16,261 nucleotides of DNA from an uncultured Atopobium sp. (lineage in GTDB: Bacteria; Actinomycetota; Coriobacteriia; Coriobacteriales; Atopobiaceae). The notes below the pieces were generated by a model, which saw nothing but the letters and a program-made list of their open reading frames with translations, was not told the DNA's origin and did not search any database. The position numbers and the translations under genes are program-made. Shown here piece after piece: positions 6,558 through 14,200 of this stretch. The number at the start of each line of letters is the position of its first letter. The stretch's first letter is position 1. The stretch covers positions 1 through 16,261 of the forward strand of contig CALKRF010000074.1 of assembly GCA_937990665.1 (NCBI GenBank), in the 5' to 3' direction.

Positions 6558-7173
6558 TTTTCACGATGACATTCTGAACAGCGTTTGCAACATGCTTGCA
6601 AGCGTCAAGGGTTGACTCAAGTCTATCCAAAAGGCTCTTCCACTTAAGAACCTCAATCGGATCATCAACGTTTCTGAAAATAGAGCTCAGGGCGTTACGA
6701 TAAACAACATCACCCTGGTCCTCATACTCATTTGCAGAGCGTGTATGGCGAATGACAGAATCATCCTTGTGATAATCAGGGAGACGATCAAAGGCCTTTT
6801 GCAGCTCCTCCGATGCAAACAGAATCAGATGTGCTACCTGAACTGCCTCTGGACGCATCTCTTTAATGTCATACATACTGAGGTGTGCAGAGACACTTTC
6901 AATACCGTCTGCAATCTCGTCCATAAGCAGAGCAAGACGCGAGATGTCCTCGCGATCAAATGGCGTAATAAAAGACGTGTTAAGGGTGGAAATAATCTTT
7001 CCTACCTGGTCATCGCAGAGTGTCTCGTAGTTCTTGATTTGGACTTCATAATCTTCTGAACTTGGGAATGACTCCATATAGGAGACAAAGAGTTTTGCCG
7101 TAGAAACAATTAACGCTGAAAACTCAGAGAACATGCTGTAGAACTCATCTTCTCTACGAGAAACTCGGCTCAT
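6550..7173 (-). CDS. DUF47 (PhoU-like) phosphate transport accessory protein
   Basis: The 207-residue helical protein fits the DUF47/PhoU-like family: start MSRVSRREDEFYSMF, an Asp/Glu-rich middle (DREDISRLALLMDEIADGIESV) and a late EYEDQGDVVYRNALSSIF block resembling the ExxxD metal-site motifs of PhoU bundles. These proteins are encoded beside PiT permeases and are thought to modulate them; they are cytoplasmic. The start at 7173 is chosen because GAAGGG lies 6 bases before that ATG. A further upstream ATG at 7215 in the same frame lacks a ribosome binding site and adds 14 non-family residues. The stop overlaps the pit start by 8 bases, which indicates translational coupling. No Pho-box-like repeat was recognised upstream. 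Confidence 0.85.
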   Translation of the reverse strand: MSRVSRREDEFYSMFSEFSALIVSTAKLFVSYMESFPSSEDYEVQIKNYETLCDDQVGKIISTLNTSFITPFDREDISRLALLMDEIADGIESVSAHLSMYDIKEMRPEAVQVAHLILFASEELQKAFDRLPDYHKDDSVIRHTRSANEYEDQGDVVYRNALSSIFRNVDDPIEVLKWKSLLDRLESTLDACKHVANAVQNVIVKNG

Positions 7174-7322
7174 ATGACGCCCTTCACTTGGACTTTTTAT
7201 TACATATACAAACACATTTAGTATAGCTGTTTAAGGCGTATATACTGAGGATAATAGCAATTTCTGACTCACAATAAAGGACATCTTGTACGTAATAAAA
7301 TATGGGACAGGGAGGCAAGATT
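7174..7322. promoter_or_regulatory. Divergent promoter region between the DUF47-pit unit and the YjbR-like gene
   Basis: This 149-bp A/T-rich spacer must drive both directions. A minus-strand TATACT (7220-7225) and a plus-strand TAAAAT (7296-7301) are possible -10 boxes, but neither has a convincing -35. No operator-like dyad was seen. Confidence 0.3.
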
Positions 7323-7676
7323 ATGCGAGAAAAACTGTTTGATTACATTGCAAATCAGTACGGTATAAACCCCGACTATCCCTTCTCGACAGCTCCAACG
7401 TATGCTGTTTTACGCCACCCGCACAATAATAAGTGGTTTGCGCTTGTTGCTGATGTACCTGGTAAAAAGCTAGGCTTGAAAGAATTCAGACGCTACGATC
7501 TTGTTAATGTAAAAATAGATGATCCATTTCTTCTGGAAATGCTTCTACATCAAGATGGTTATTTGCCTGCGTACCACATGAATAAAGAGCATTGGATTTC
7601 CATACTTTTGGATGGCTCCATTGACTTTGATGAGCTCTGCCAATGGATTGATGCGAGTTATTCGGCAACAAACTAA
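7323..7676 (+). CDS. MmcQ/YjbR-like protein
   Basis: The 117-residue protein has the MmcQ/YjbR layout: MREKLFDYI at the start, a PHNNKWFALV strand (33-42), a DPFLLEMLLHQDGYLPAYHMNKEHWISILLDGS block (67-99) and a C-terminal helix with W88-xx pairs. The family adopts a CyaY-like (frataxin-like) fold and was proposed to bind DNA, but the cellular role is not established. The start at 7323 is preferred because GGGAGG lies 7 bases before it; the in-frame ATG at 7302 would place that ribosome binding site inside the gene. It could be co-transcribed with the SemiSWEET gene 68 bases downstream, since no terminator lies between. Confidence 0.75.
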   Translation: MREKLFDYIANQYGINPDYPFSTAPTYAVLRHPHNNKWFALVADVPGKKLGLKEFRRYDLVNVKIDDPFLLEMLLHQDGYLPAYHMNKEHWISILLDGSIDFDELCQWIDASYSATN

Positions 7677-7744
7677 CGAATATCTTCTTAAGTGATTGGG
7701 TAAGAACCAGCAACCCGTTAATTAATCATTGGAGGTTACTTTAC

Positions 7745-8029
7745 ATGACAGAGAAGCGCGCTATTACGTTTGACGAGAACTTCTTCAACAGGATGGGACA
7801 GATCGGCAGCGTACTATCAGTCATGATGTATGTGTCTTATATTCCTCAGATTACCAATAACCTTGCTGGAAATAAGGGTAGTTTTATCCAGCCGCTGGTT
7901 GCTATGATCAACTGCATCGTGTGGTTTGTTTACGGCGCCTTCAAGAAAGAACGAGATGTTCCCATTATGATTGCTAACGCCCCTGGTATTCTCTTTGGAC
8001 TTGTTACTGCGCTAACCGCACTACTATAA
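7745..8029 (+). CDS. SemiSWEET (PQ-loop) sugar half-transporter, second copy
   Basis: The 94-residue protein has three predicted helices (about 17-39, 47-65 and 73-93), the PQ-loop YIPQI at 32-36, CIVWFVYG at 57-64 and IANAPG at 76-81; W60 and N78 are the likely sugar-site residues. It shares the framework of the copy at 4464-4727 (YIPQI, QPL, the Cys-x-x-Trp in helix 2 and LTAL at the end) but is clearly diverged and has a longer hydrophilic N-terminus. GGAGGT lies 7 bases before the ATG. It is followed after 45 bases by an unknown membrane-protein gene, probably in the same transcript. Homodimer and heterodimer with the other copy are both possible. Confidence 0.85.
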   Translation: MTEKRAITFDENFFNRMGQIGSVLSVMMYVSYIPQITNNLAGNKGSFIQPLVAMINCIVWFVYGAFKKERDVPIMIANAPGILFGLVTALTALL

Positions 8030-8074
8030 GCGGAGAAACACGCAGCAAGCTAACTCAGTAAATAAGGCGGTCAT

Positions 8075-8488
8075 ATGGCACTTATGGATGTCTATAAGGT
8101 TATCTGTATTCCTATGACTGCCTTTTACTTTTTTACGGTGTATCTGCTTCTTGGAAAGAGGGACTTGAGCAAAGTTTTTAAGCACACAAACTTTGATCTA
8201 CTCCGTTTTGGAATGCTCATGCTCTTCTATATCTTTGTGGGCATCGCATTTTTTATCGCCATAATGTTTCTTACGACAGAAGCTGCGCTGAAACAGCAAT
8301 TTCTTGTTCCAGCCCTTATGGGCATTGGCGTCCTTATTATTATCTGTGGCGTCTTCACACAAATAGCCAAACACTCTACTCACGAGACCCTGCAGACTAT
8401 TAGGGACATAACTGTGCCTCTTATCTGGGGCGTTGTATCGTTTGCGTATATGCAAACTGCATTCTATTTAGTGGGCCTGGCAAAATAG
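8075..8488 (+). CDS. Unknown four-helix membrane protein
   Basis: I do not recognise this 137-residue protein. It is very hydrophobic, with four predicted membrane segments at about 5-26, 43-66, 75-97 and 112-134, and a short basic loop (GKRDLSKVFKH, 27-37) between the first two. A second loop (AKHSTHETLQTIRD) is rich in His and Thr. AAGGCGG precedes the ATG. It lies 45 bases after the SemiSWEET gene on the same strand and is convergent with the acyltransferase gene, whose stop is 22 bases away. The neighbourhood hints at a membrane partner of the SemiSWEET, but no motif supports a function. Confidence 0.7.
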   Translation: MALMDVYKVICIPMTAFYFFTVYLLLGKRDLSKVFKHTNFDLLRFGMLMLFYIFVGIAFFIAIMFLTTEAALKQQFLVPALMGIGVLIIICGVFTQIAKHSTHETLQTIRDITVPLIWGVVSFAYMQTAFYLVGLAK

Positions 8489-8510
8489 TTTTTCTTCTCG
8501 GCGCTTGTCT

Positions 8511-9617
8511 TTAAGCACCCGACTGCTCTTCGGAAGGTTTCTGTCCTTTGGAAGACTTCTGTTTTTCAAGAACCTTCTGACGATGCTTTTTGAGGTATCT
8601 TCCAAGCGGTGCAGTAACAACAAAATGATTCACAAACGCTCCGCAAGTTGCTAGCAAGGCTGCGAACAGTGCATTTGCATAAGGATGCCATGCTGGGAAG
8701 TACTGGACCAACGCTTGCTGAATAGGAAAAGCCCAAAGGTAAATGCCATAGGACAGCTCAAATTTAGTACCAAACGTACTAAAATGGTTGCCCATTCCAT
8801 ACGCAAGGCAGAAGCAAGCAATAGGAAAAACTGTCAGCATTGCCAGATTGTCGATGCCACTAAAGACCATAACAAACCACAGAACAATCGACGCAAGGCC
8901 TAAAACAGGTGAGATAGTGACGTGATCTCTAAATACCCAGATTAAAACGCCCAGATAAAATAGAAGAACCGCACGCACAACGCTCAGCTGAAGCGGAGAA
9001 AACTTCACGTAATACACTGCTGCCAACACAAAAACAGGTACCGAGAGCAGCAAAAACTTCTTTTTGTCAAACTTAGTAAGTTTGTAGCTGATAAAACACA
9101 GAATGTAGCAGATAAACTCAACAGGAAGCGTCCACAACGCAGCATTTACCACGTCACCCGAAGGGTTGTTGGTAAACACTCCTGGCAACTGATGCACCAT
9201 GATTAAGACGCCATTGAGCAGGTACTTATACGTCTGTGGATTTGTGAAATATTCTGCAGGTGAAAGCGTTGAGAGTATTGGACCAAGCACAAAAGCAGTC
9301 AAAATCACAACAAACAAAAGCTCAGGAAAAAGCCTCAAAACGCGTGCCGAGAAGAACTTCTTTGGTTCAGGATAATGCTCGCAACTACGAGCAATCAAAA
9401 ACCCGCCAAATAAGAAGAAGACGCCAACGGAAACACCGCCGGGACTCAAACGATCCCCCGTTAGCTTTAGCAAATAGCTGCCAGCATCGCCGCCCAAGAC
9501 CACTGAGTAGCAGTGAGAAACAATGACCATCAGCGCAGCAATAAACCTCATAAAGTTCAGGTTATTGACACGCGACGTTGCTACGTCGCTCAGTTTGATC
9601 TGGGCACTTCTCGCCAT
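8511..9617 (-). CDS. Acyltransferase family 3 membrane protein (OafA/YrhL-like)
   Basis: The 368-residue polytopic protein begins with NLNFMRFIAALMVIVSHCYSV (19-39), the family 3 acyltransferase signature with the conserved His35. Further features are GVSVGVFFLFGGFLIARS (61-78), an Arg-containing FFSARVLRLFPELL segment (88-101) and WTLPVEFICYILCF (about 160-173). These enzymes O-acylate exported glycans, peptidoglycan or lipids; the acceptor here is unknown. About ten helices are expected, and the C-terminus is a Lys/Gln-rich tail. The ATG touches the purN stop codon directly (9617/9618) and the ribosome binding site (AGGTAGG) lies within the purN end, so it is translated as the last gene of the purine operon. 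That placement is unexpected for a cell-surface enzyme. No clear terminator follows. Confidence 0.88.
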   Translation of the reverse strand: MARSAQIKLSDVATSRVNNLNFMRFIAALMVIVSHCYSVVLGGDAGSYLLKLTGDRLSPGGVSVGVFFLFGGFLIARSCEHYPEPKKFFSARVLRLFPELLFVVILTAFVLGPILSTLSPAEYFTNPQTYKYLLNGVLIMVHQLPGVFTNNPSGDVVNAALWTLPVEFICYILCFISYKLTKFDKKKFLLLSVPVFVLAAVYYVKFSPLQLSVVRAVLLFYLGVLIWVFRDHVTISPVLGLASIVLWFVMVFSGIDNLAMLTVFPIACFCLAYGMGNHFSTFGTKFELSYGIYLWAFPIQQALVQYFPAWHPYANALFAALLATCGAFVNHFVVTAPLGRYLKKHRQKVLEKQKSSKGQKPSEEQSGA

Positions 9618-10232
9618 TTACTTGCCTACCTCTATGCGAACCTTTTGGCCCTCAACGTGGACCCTGTCCTGTGCAAAAAGCTGCAACACCTCAGGATACA
9701 GCTGATGCTCTACCTGGTGAATTGCCTCTTCAAGCTGGTCAACGGTCCAGTCCTCCTCAACCACAACAGGTCGCTGGGCAATAATGGGGCCGCGGTCGTA
9801 ATCAGCGTTTGCCAGATGAACGGTAACGCCCGTTACCTTGACACCATACTCATACGCATCCTGAATGGCGTGCGCGCCGCGGAAGCTTGGCAACAGCGCC
9901 GGGTGCAGGTTGAGCACGCGATCAGGGAAGGTGTTCAGAATAGGAACGCCCACTTTACGCATGTAACCAGCCATAACAACGTAATCAACGTTATAGCGCT
10001 TGAGCTCGGTAGCAATCACCATATCCGCAACAAACGAATCCTCGTATGTCTCTTTTGAGAGCGTCAGCGTTTGCAGGCCAGCCGCCTCTGCCCTTTTCAA
10101 GCCGTATGCACTAGGGCGAGAAGAAACAACCAGCTCAATAGTTGCATCTAACGTGCCAGCCTGGATGGCATCAATGATGGCCTGGAGGTTGGTACCCGAA
10201 CCAGAAAGAAGAACGCCAAGCTTAATTGGCAT
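9618..10232 (-). CDS. purN: Phosphoribosylglycinamide formyltransferase (GAR transformylase)
   Basis: The enzyme transfers a formyl group from 10-formyltetrahydrofolate to glycinamide ribonucleotide, step 3 of IMP synthesis. The 204 residues show the phosphate-binding GSGTN (11-15), MAGYMRKV (87-94), NLHPALLPSFRGAHA (108-122) and the catalytic trio N108, H110 and D146 (the last in YDRGP). The length is normal for PurN. The start at 10232 is the conserved MPIKLGVLLSGSG with AAAGGTGG upstream; the frame is open further (to 10289) only because it overlaps purM. It overlaps the purM stop by 11 bases and abuts the acyltransferase start, which shows tight coupling within the operon. Confidence 0.95.
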   Translation of the reverse strand: MPIKLGVLLSGSGTNLQAIIDAIQAGTLDATIELVVSSRPSAYGLKRAEAAGLQTLTLSKETYEDSFVADMVIATELKRYNVDYVVMAGYMRKVGVPILNTFPDRVLNLHPALLPSFRGAHAIQDAYEYGVKVTGVTVHLANADYDRGPIIAQRPVVVEEDWTVDQLEEAIHQVEHQLYPEVLQLFAQDRVHVEGQKVRIEVGK

Positions 10233-11310
10233 CGTTGTAGACCACCTTTCCGGTGCCTGGGATAATCTGACCCATGACAAATGGCTCAAAGCCCTGCTCA
10301 GAGAGGGCCTCTGCTACGTCGTCAACATCATCCATGTCCACAATCAGGGCCATACCAACACCCATATTGAAGGTGCGATACTGCTCATCAAGAGACAGGT
10401 TTGCAGCGTTAGAAACGTAAGAAATAACAGGCGGGATAGACCATGCAGGACCAGCCTCTCCACCACGATCAACCTCTGCATCAAGGTGAGATGGTAGTGC
10501 GCGGTTAAGGTTCTCGGTGATGCCACCACCGGTGATGTGTGCCATAGCCTTGATAGGTGCGCCTGCACGAAGAGCGGCAAGCAACCCACCTGCATAAATG
10601 GTGGTTGGACGCAAAACGGCATCTGCAAGAGACTCGCCGTCAAGCTCTTCCAGCGGCTGGTTGAGCTCCTCGACCGTCTTGCCCTCAATGGCCACCTTGC
10701 GAACCAGCGAATATCCGTTGGAGTGAATGCCAGAGGAAGGAAGTCCCAGGATGATATCACCCTCACTGACCTTCTCGGGACCTAAGATCTTTGGTTTGTC
10801 CACAACGCCTACAACAAAGCCAGCCAGATCGTAGTCGTCTGGGTTCATAACGCCTGGATGCTCGGCCATCTCGCCACCAACCAGCGCACAACCACTCTTG
10901 CGGCAACCCTCTGCAATACCACCGACAACCTCGGCAACGGCCTCAGCTTTAAGCTTGCCCACGGCTACGTAATCCAGGAAGAACAGAGGCTCAGCGCCCA
11001 TAGGGACAATGTCATCAACGCACATTGCAACCAGGTCCTCGCCCACCGTGTTATGGCGGTTGAGCAGCTGAGCAATGGCAAGCTTGGTGCCAACGCCGTC
11101 AGTGCCGCTGACCAACACGGGCTCCTCCATGTCCTTCAGAGCTGCGGCCGAGAAGCAGGAGCCAAAGCCGCCCAGGCCACCAATGACCTCGGGACGAGTA
11201 GTTGTAGCAACAGCAGCTTTGATGGCGTCAACCGCGCGAGCGCCCTCATCAACGTCAACGCCTGCGTCGGCGTAGGTAATCTGCTTAGTTGGATCAGCGG
11301 AAGTGGTCAT
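10222..11310 (-). CDS. purM: Phosphoribosylformylglycinamidine cyclo-ligase (AIR synthetase)
   Basis: PurM closes the imidazole ring with ATP to form AIR, step 5 of the purine pathway. The 362-residue protein has YADAGVDVDEGARAV (13-27), the ATP-binding GTDGVGTKL (69-77), GGEMAEHPG (145-153), PSSGIHSNGYSLVR (191-204), HITGGGITENLNR (258-270) and TFNMGVGM (313-320). Most family proteins read GGETAEMPG where this one has GGEMAEHPG; the Glu is kept, so activity should be intact. It lies 11 bases after purF with GGGGAGA as ribosome binding site, and overlaps purN. A short extra segment around 270-290 (SHLDAEVDRGGEAGPAW) is usual for many bacterial PurM proteins. Confidence 0.96.
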   Translation of the reverse strand: MTTSADPTKQITYADAGVDVDEGARAVDAIKAAVATTTRPEVIGGLGGFGSCFSAAALKDMEEPVLVSGTDGVGTKLAIAQLLNRHNTVGEDLVAMCVDDIVPMGAEPLFFLDYVAVGKLKAEAVAEVVGGIAEGCRKSGCALVGGEMAEHPGVMNPDDYDLAGFVVGVVDKPKILGPEKVSEGDIILGLPSSGIHSNGYSLVRKVAIEGKTVEELNQPLEELDGESLADAVLRPTTIYAGGLLAALRAGAPIKAMAHITGGGITENLNRALPSHLDAEVDRGGEAGPAWSIPPVISYVSNAANLSLDEQYRTFNMGVGMALIVDMDDVDDVAEALSEQGFEPFVMGQIIPGTGKVVYNDAN

Positions 11311-11321
11311 TGTTTCTCCCC

Positions 11322-12815
11322 TTACTGCTCTGAGGGCATAAGACCCTCATCAATTAACTGCTGTTCTACCTGGTCAAACTTTAGTGCATAAGACGGGTGC
11401 AAGTTATCGGGCTTGTTCTCTGGCAAAAACCTCTGGTGGAAGTCCTCGGGAATTGCCACGGGATATTTGCCGCTAAAACAGGACTCGCAATAGCCTCTTG
11501 AGGGTACGCACGCCAGCAGGCCCTCGAGGCTTAAGAAGCCCAAAGAATCTGCGCCGATATACTCGCAAATTTCTTCTGTACTCATTTTTGCTGCCACAAG
11601 CTGGTGTTGGTCAGCAGTATCAATGCCGTAGAAGCAGGGCCACGCTACCTTAGGAGAAGCACTTCTGACGTGCACTTCTGTAGCTCCCGCGTCTCTGAGC
11701 AGCTGAACAATCTGCTTTGAAGTAGTACCGCGAACAACAGAATCGTCCACCATCACAATGCGTTTATCTGCAACAACGTCCGAAAGTGCGTTGAGCTTCA
11801 GACGAACGCCCAGCTCACGAAGCTGCTGTGTAGGCTGAATGAATGTCCTGGCAACGTAGCGATTCTTGATGAGGCCGGTACCAAATGGCACGTCCAGCTC
11901 TTGTGCAAAGCCCTCAGCTGCAGGAACACCGGAATCTGGTACACCAATTACCAGGTCAACGTCTGCTGGCGTCTCTTTTGCCAGCTGACGGCCCATCTGG
12001 TGACGGACAGAATATACCGAGCGACCACTGATAATAGAGTCAGGGCGCGAGAAATACACCTGCTCAAAAATGCAGTCTGCCTGCTGACGAGGAGCAAGTC
12101 CCATCTCAGAAGACAGGCCATTGTCTGAGATACGGATAATCTCGCCGGGAGCAACCTCGCGCACATACGTGGCGCCCACAATATCCAGCGCGCACGTCTC
12201 GGATGCAACCACCCAGTTATTCTCGCCTTCCTGACCAATATGGCCAAGTACCAGCGGACGGATGCCGTTTGGATCTCTAAACGCATACAGCGCGTTCTCG
12301 CGGATGAGCACCATGGCGTAGCCGCCCTCAATGAGCTTCATGGTTGCGGCGATGCCGGTGCGCAGTCGGTGCGTTTGACGCGTGAAGTAGCCAATGAGCT
12401 GGGCTGCTACCTCGGAATCCGTGTTGGATCTAAAGGAAATCTGGCGAGAAGACAGTTCTTCTCGCAAGGAGTCAAAGTTAACGAGGGTGCCGTTGTGCGC
12501 CAGAGCAATGAGGGTCTCGTCGATGGACGACATGTGAGGCTGAGCCGACTCCCAGCCCTTTGCGCCTGCAGTGCCGTAGCGGCAGTGACCGATAGCCACT
12601 TTACCTGGCATTGCGTTGAGATCGTCGTTGTTAAAAACTTCAGTTACGAGGCCCGTGTCTTTTCTGATAAGCACGGTCTGGCCGTCGCCGACGGCTATAC
12701 CTGCGGAATCTTGCCCGCGATGCTGCAGCGCGTGCAGCGCAAAATAAGTGAGTCGAGCAACGTCACGGTCAGGCGCCCATACTCCAAAGACGCCACATTC
12801 CTCGTGAAGTTCCAT
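11322..12815 (-). CDS. purF: Amidophosphoribosyltransferase, Fe-S type
   Basis: PurF makes 5-phosphoribosylamine from PRPP and glutamine, the committed step of purine synthesis. The 497-residue protein has a short propeptide MELHEE before the catalytic Cys7 (ECGVFG), the glutaminase domain to about 235, and a phosphoribosyltransferase domain with the PRPP loop IVMVDDSVVRGTTS (353-366). Four cysteines at the places known to bind a [4Fe-4S] cluster in the Bacillus enzyme are present: C248 (ADCIFE), C394 (WPCFYG), C443 and C446 (GYCESC). It is therefore the oxygen-sensitive Bacillus type and probably needs propeptide removal. The start at 12815 has GGAGGGG 5 bases upstream; an in-frame GTG at 12848 would add 11 residues. 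It is the first gene of purF-purM-purN-acyltransferase. Confidence 0.96.
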   Translation of the reverse strand: MELHEECGVFGVWAPDRDVARLTYFALHALQHRGQDSAGIAVGDGQTVLIRKDTGLVTEVFNNDDLNAMPGKVAIGHCRYGTAGAKGWESAQPHMSSIDETLIALAHNGTLVNFDSLREELSSRQISFRSNTDSEVAAQLIGYFTRQTHRLRTGIAATMKLIEGGYAMVLIRENALYAFRDPNGIRPLVLGHIGQEGENNWVVASETCALDIVGATYVREVAPGEIIRISDNGLSSEMGLAPRQQADCIFEQVYFSRPDSIISGRSVYSVRHQMGRQLAKETPADVDLVIGVPDSGVPAAEGFAQELDVPFGTGLIKNRYVARTFIQPTQQLRELGVRLKLNALSDVVADKRIVMVDDSVVRGTTSKQIVQLLRDAGATEVHVRSASPKVAWPCFYGIDTADQHQLVAAKMSTEEICEYIGADSLGFLSLEGLLACVPSRGYCESCFSGKYPVAIPEDFHQRFLPENKPDNLHPSYALKFDQVEQQLIDEGLMPSEQ

Positions 12816-12881
12816 TAGATCCCCTCCGGGCTCCTCGGCTTGAGTCACCCTTGATCAAACGCCTCTCACATCTGGCAACGA

Positions 12882-12909
12882 TACATACAGTGTACCTGGA
12901 AATTTGCAA
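12882..12909 (-). promoter_or_regulatory. Probable promoter of the purF operon
   Basis: On the minus strand TTGCAA (12904-12909) and TATGTA (12882-12887) are separated by 16 bases, with the sortase terminator immediately upstream. The leader to the purF start is about 60 bases. No purine riboswitch or PurR-box-like sequence was recognised in it. Confidence 0.4.
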
Positions 12910-12942
12910 GAAAAAGCGCTCCGAACAAATATGTTCGGAGCG
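12910..12942 (-). terminator. Rho-independent terminator of the sortase gene
   Basis: CGCTCCGAAC (12917-12926) and GTTCGGAGCG (12933-12942) form a perfect 10-bp stem with a 6-base loop. On the minus strand it is followed by CTTTTTCTTG. It separates the sortase gene from the purF operon. Confidence 0.88.
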
Positions 12943-12999
12943 TGTAACAATTTTTTAAGAAAATGGCATTTACAACCTCTGTGAACCGCCCTTTTTCAG

Positions 13000-13935
13000 C
13001 TACTGGGCCTTTGGCTGAGCTTCAGTCTTTGGTACACAGATGAGCATGGTCCTGCCGTACTGGTCGGTATAATTGCAGGTAAAGAGTGTAAGAACATGAT
13101 CAGCGCGAGAAATAACATCTGCTGCATCGGAACGAGAACTTACTGCTCTAGAAAGCCTATCTTTTAGGTAAGACCTGAACTCATCGACAGAGCCAAAGTT
13201 AAACTGACGGACTTCCTCGTCATCTTCGTCGGTGTGATAGGTAAACACAGGCTCAAGCTCGTACGTCTGAGTAGGCGTGACGTACCAGATTGTCTCGACC
13301 TTATCAAAGGTAGACTGGTCATTCATTGCTCCGATGTACTGAAACATGGAGCCGTTTCTCATGTGGTGACCATAGAGAATAGTCTGTTGGTCAGTGAGGC
13401 CGTTTGGATTGTTCTGGTAGTCCATGAAAATCTGACCGCCGATTGACCACTCTCCCTTTGCGTTTGTGTGCAGGTAGTGGTCGTTATCTGTGGTTTGATA
13501 AACAGGGTAGTTGACCTGTGTGTCTGGAATCTGAATCCAGCCGACTACCTGGTTATTTACTGCCTGCAGACCAGCCCAATCAATAACTGGAGCCTCATCT
13601 TTTTTCTCGGAAACTGTTGCGTATGTTGCAAGCTCTTCGTTGATGACATCTTGCTCGTGATACTCAAGCTGCGTCTTGCCAAACATAACGCCAGCAACAA
13701 CCAAGAGGCCAATGCCAACTACCAGCAAGATTGTGGAAAGAATGTAGGCAAAACCCTTCTTTTTAGCGGGTTTCTCGCCAGACTTTTTTGGAGAGGTTTT
13801 CTTGTCATCTTTTTTTGAAGAAGCGGAGCTTTTCATAGAAGCCATCCCGACGGAGGTTTTTGAGGTGTGAGTATTTCCAGCCGGCTGATCAGCAGCGGCG
13901 AATGAAGCAAAATGCTTGCCGTTTTTTGATTCCAT
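13000..13935 (-). CDS. Class B-type sortase
   Basis: Sortases are membrane-anchored cysteine transpeptidases that cut a C-terminal sorting motif and join the protein to the cell wall. This 311-residue protein has a long Lys/Ser-rich cytoplasmic N-terminus (1-60), one membrane helix (about 62-84) and a sortase fold. The catalytic residues are H190 in ILYGHHMRNGSMF, C287 in LTLFTCNYTDQYGR, and R295. GHxMxNGxMF is characteristic of class B sortases. The active-site strand reads TLFTC instead of the usual TLSTC. GAAGGGAAG lies just upstream of the ATG. It is transcribed alone, between the purE terminator and its own terminator. The LPETG protein at 1666-4245 is the only visible candidate substrate, but class B enzymes often prefer NPxTN-like motifs, so the pairing is open. 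Confidence 0.88.
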   Translation of the reverse strand: MESKNGKHFASFAAADQPAGNTHTSKTSVGMASMKSSASSKKDDKKTSPKKSGEKPAKKKGFAYILSTILLVVGIGLLVVAGVMFGKTQLEYHEQDVINEELATYATVSEKKDEAPVIDWAGLQAVNNQVVGWIQIPDTQVNYPVYQTTDNDHYLHTNAKGEWSIGGQIFMDYQNNPNGLTDQQTILYGHHMRNGSMFQYIGAMNDQSTFDKVETIWYVTPTQTYELEPVFTYHTDEDDEEVRQFNFGSVDEFRSYLKDRLSRAVSSRSDAADVISRADHVLTLFTCNYTDQYGRTMLICVPKTEAQPKAQ

Positions 13936-13959
13936 GCACTTCCCTTCTGAAGGTACTCG

Positions 13960-13992
13960 TTTGTCATACCTTTGTCATACTCTTGTGATACC
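13960..13992. repeat. Three tandem 11-bp repeats upstream of the sortase gene
   Basis: TTTGTCATACC (13960-13970), TTTGTCATACT (13971-13981) and CTTGTGATACC (13982-13992) follow each other without gaps, 24 bases before the sortase start codon. A period of 11 places each copy on about the same face of the DNA helix, as in multi-site regulator binding. No protein can be named. Confidence 0.6.
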
Positions 13993-14079
13993 CCTTAAAA
14001 GTTTAGCTATGCACGAAACAAAAATCTCTGTGCATCTTATGAAGTCATCGCATAATCACATTTTGCAGGTACGCAAAAT

Positions 14080-14117
14080 ACGCAAAACCCGCGCCTTAGG
14101 TTTTCTAAAGCGCGGGT
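14080..14117 (-). terminator. Terminator of purE
   Basis: ACCCGCGCCTTAG (14087-14099) and CTAAAGCGCGGGT (14105-14117) form a 13-bp stem with one C-A mismatch and a 5-base loop. On the minus strand it is followed by TTTTGCGTATTTTG. It lies 83 bases after the purE stop, beyond the GC-rich repeats. Confidence 0.75.
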
Positions 14118-14174
14118 CTTGTGTGTGGGCACGCGGGTATGCGCGGGTGCTTGCGCGCGGGTATGCGCAGGTGC
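14110..14174. repeat. GC-rich repeats between purE and its terminator
   Basis: An 18-base unit GCGGGTATGCGCGGGTGC (14133-14150) recurs at 14157-14174 with one difference (17 of 18 identical, period 24). The octamer (G/A)CGC(G/A)GGT occurs five times, at 14110, 14131, 14141, 14155 and 14165, the first being part of the terminator stem. The stretch lies in the 3' untranslated region of purE and encodes no plausible protein. Confidence 0.6.
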
Positions 14175-14200
14175 GGTTCTATTCCGGGCTGTGAGTCAGC

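Noticed and set aside
8500..8519. Short stem GGCGCTT / AAGCACC between the convergent unknown membrane-protein and acyltransferase genes
   Set aside because: It has only seven pairs including a wobble and no T-run on either strand, and it overlaps the acyltransferase stop codon; too weak to call a terminator.
12240..12818. A 192-codon plus-strand frame opposite purF
   Set aside because: It is antisense to the well-supported PurF glutaminase domain and resembles no protein family.
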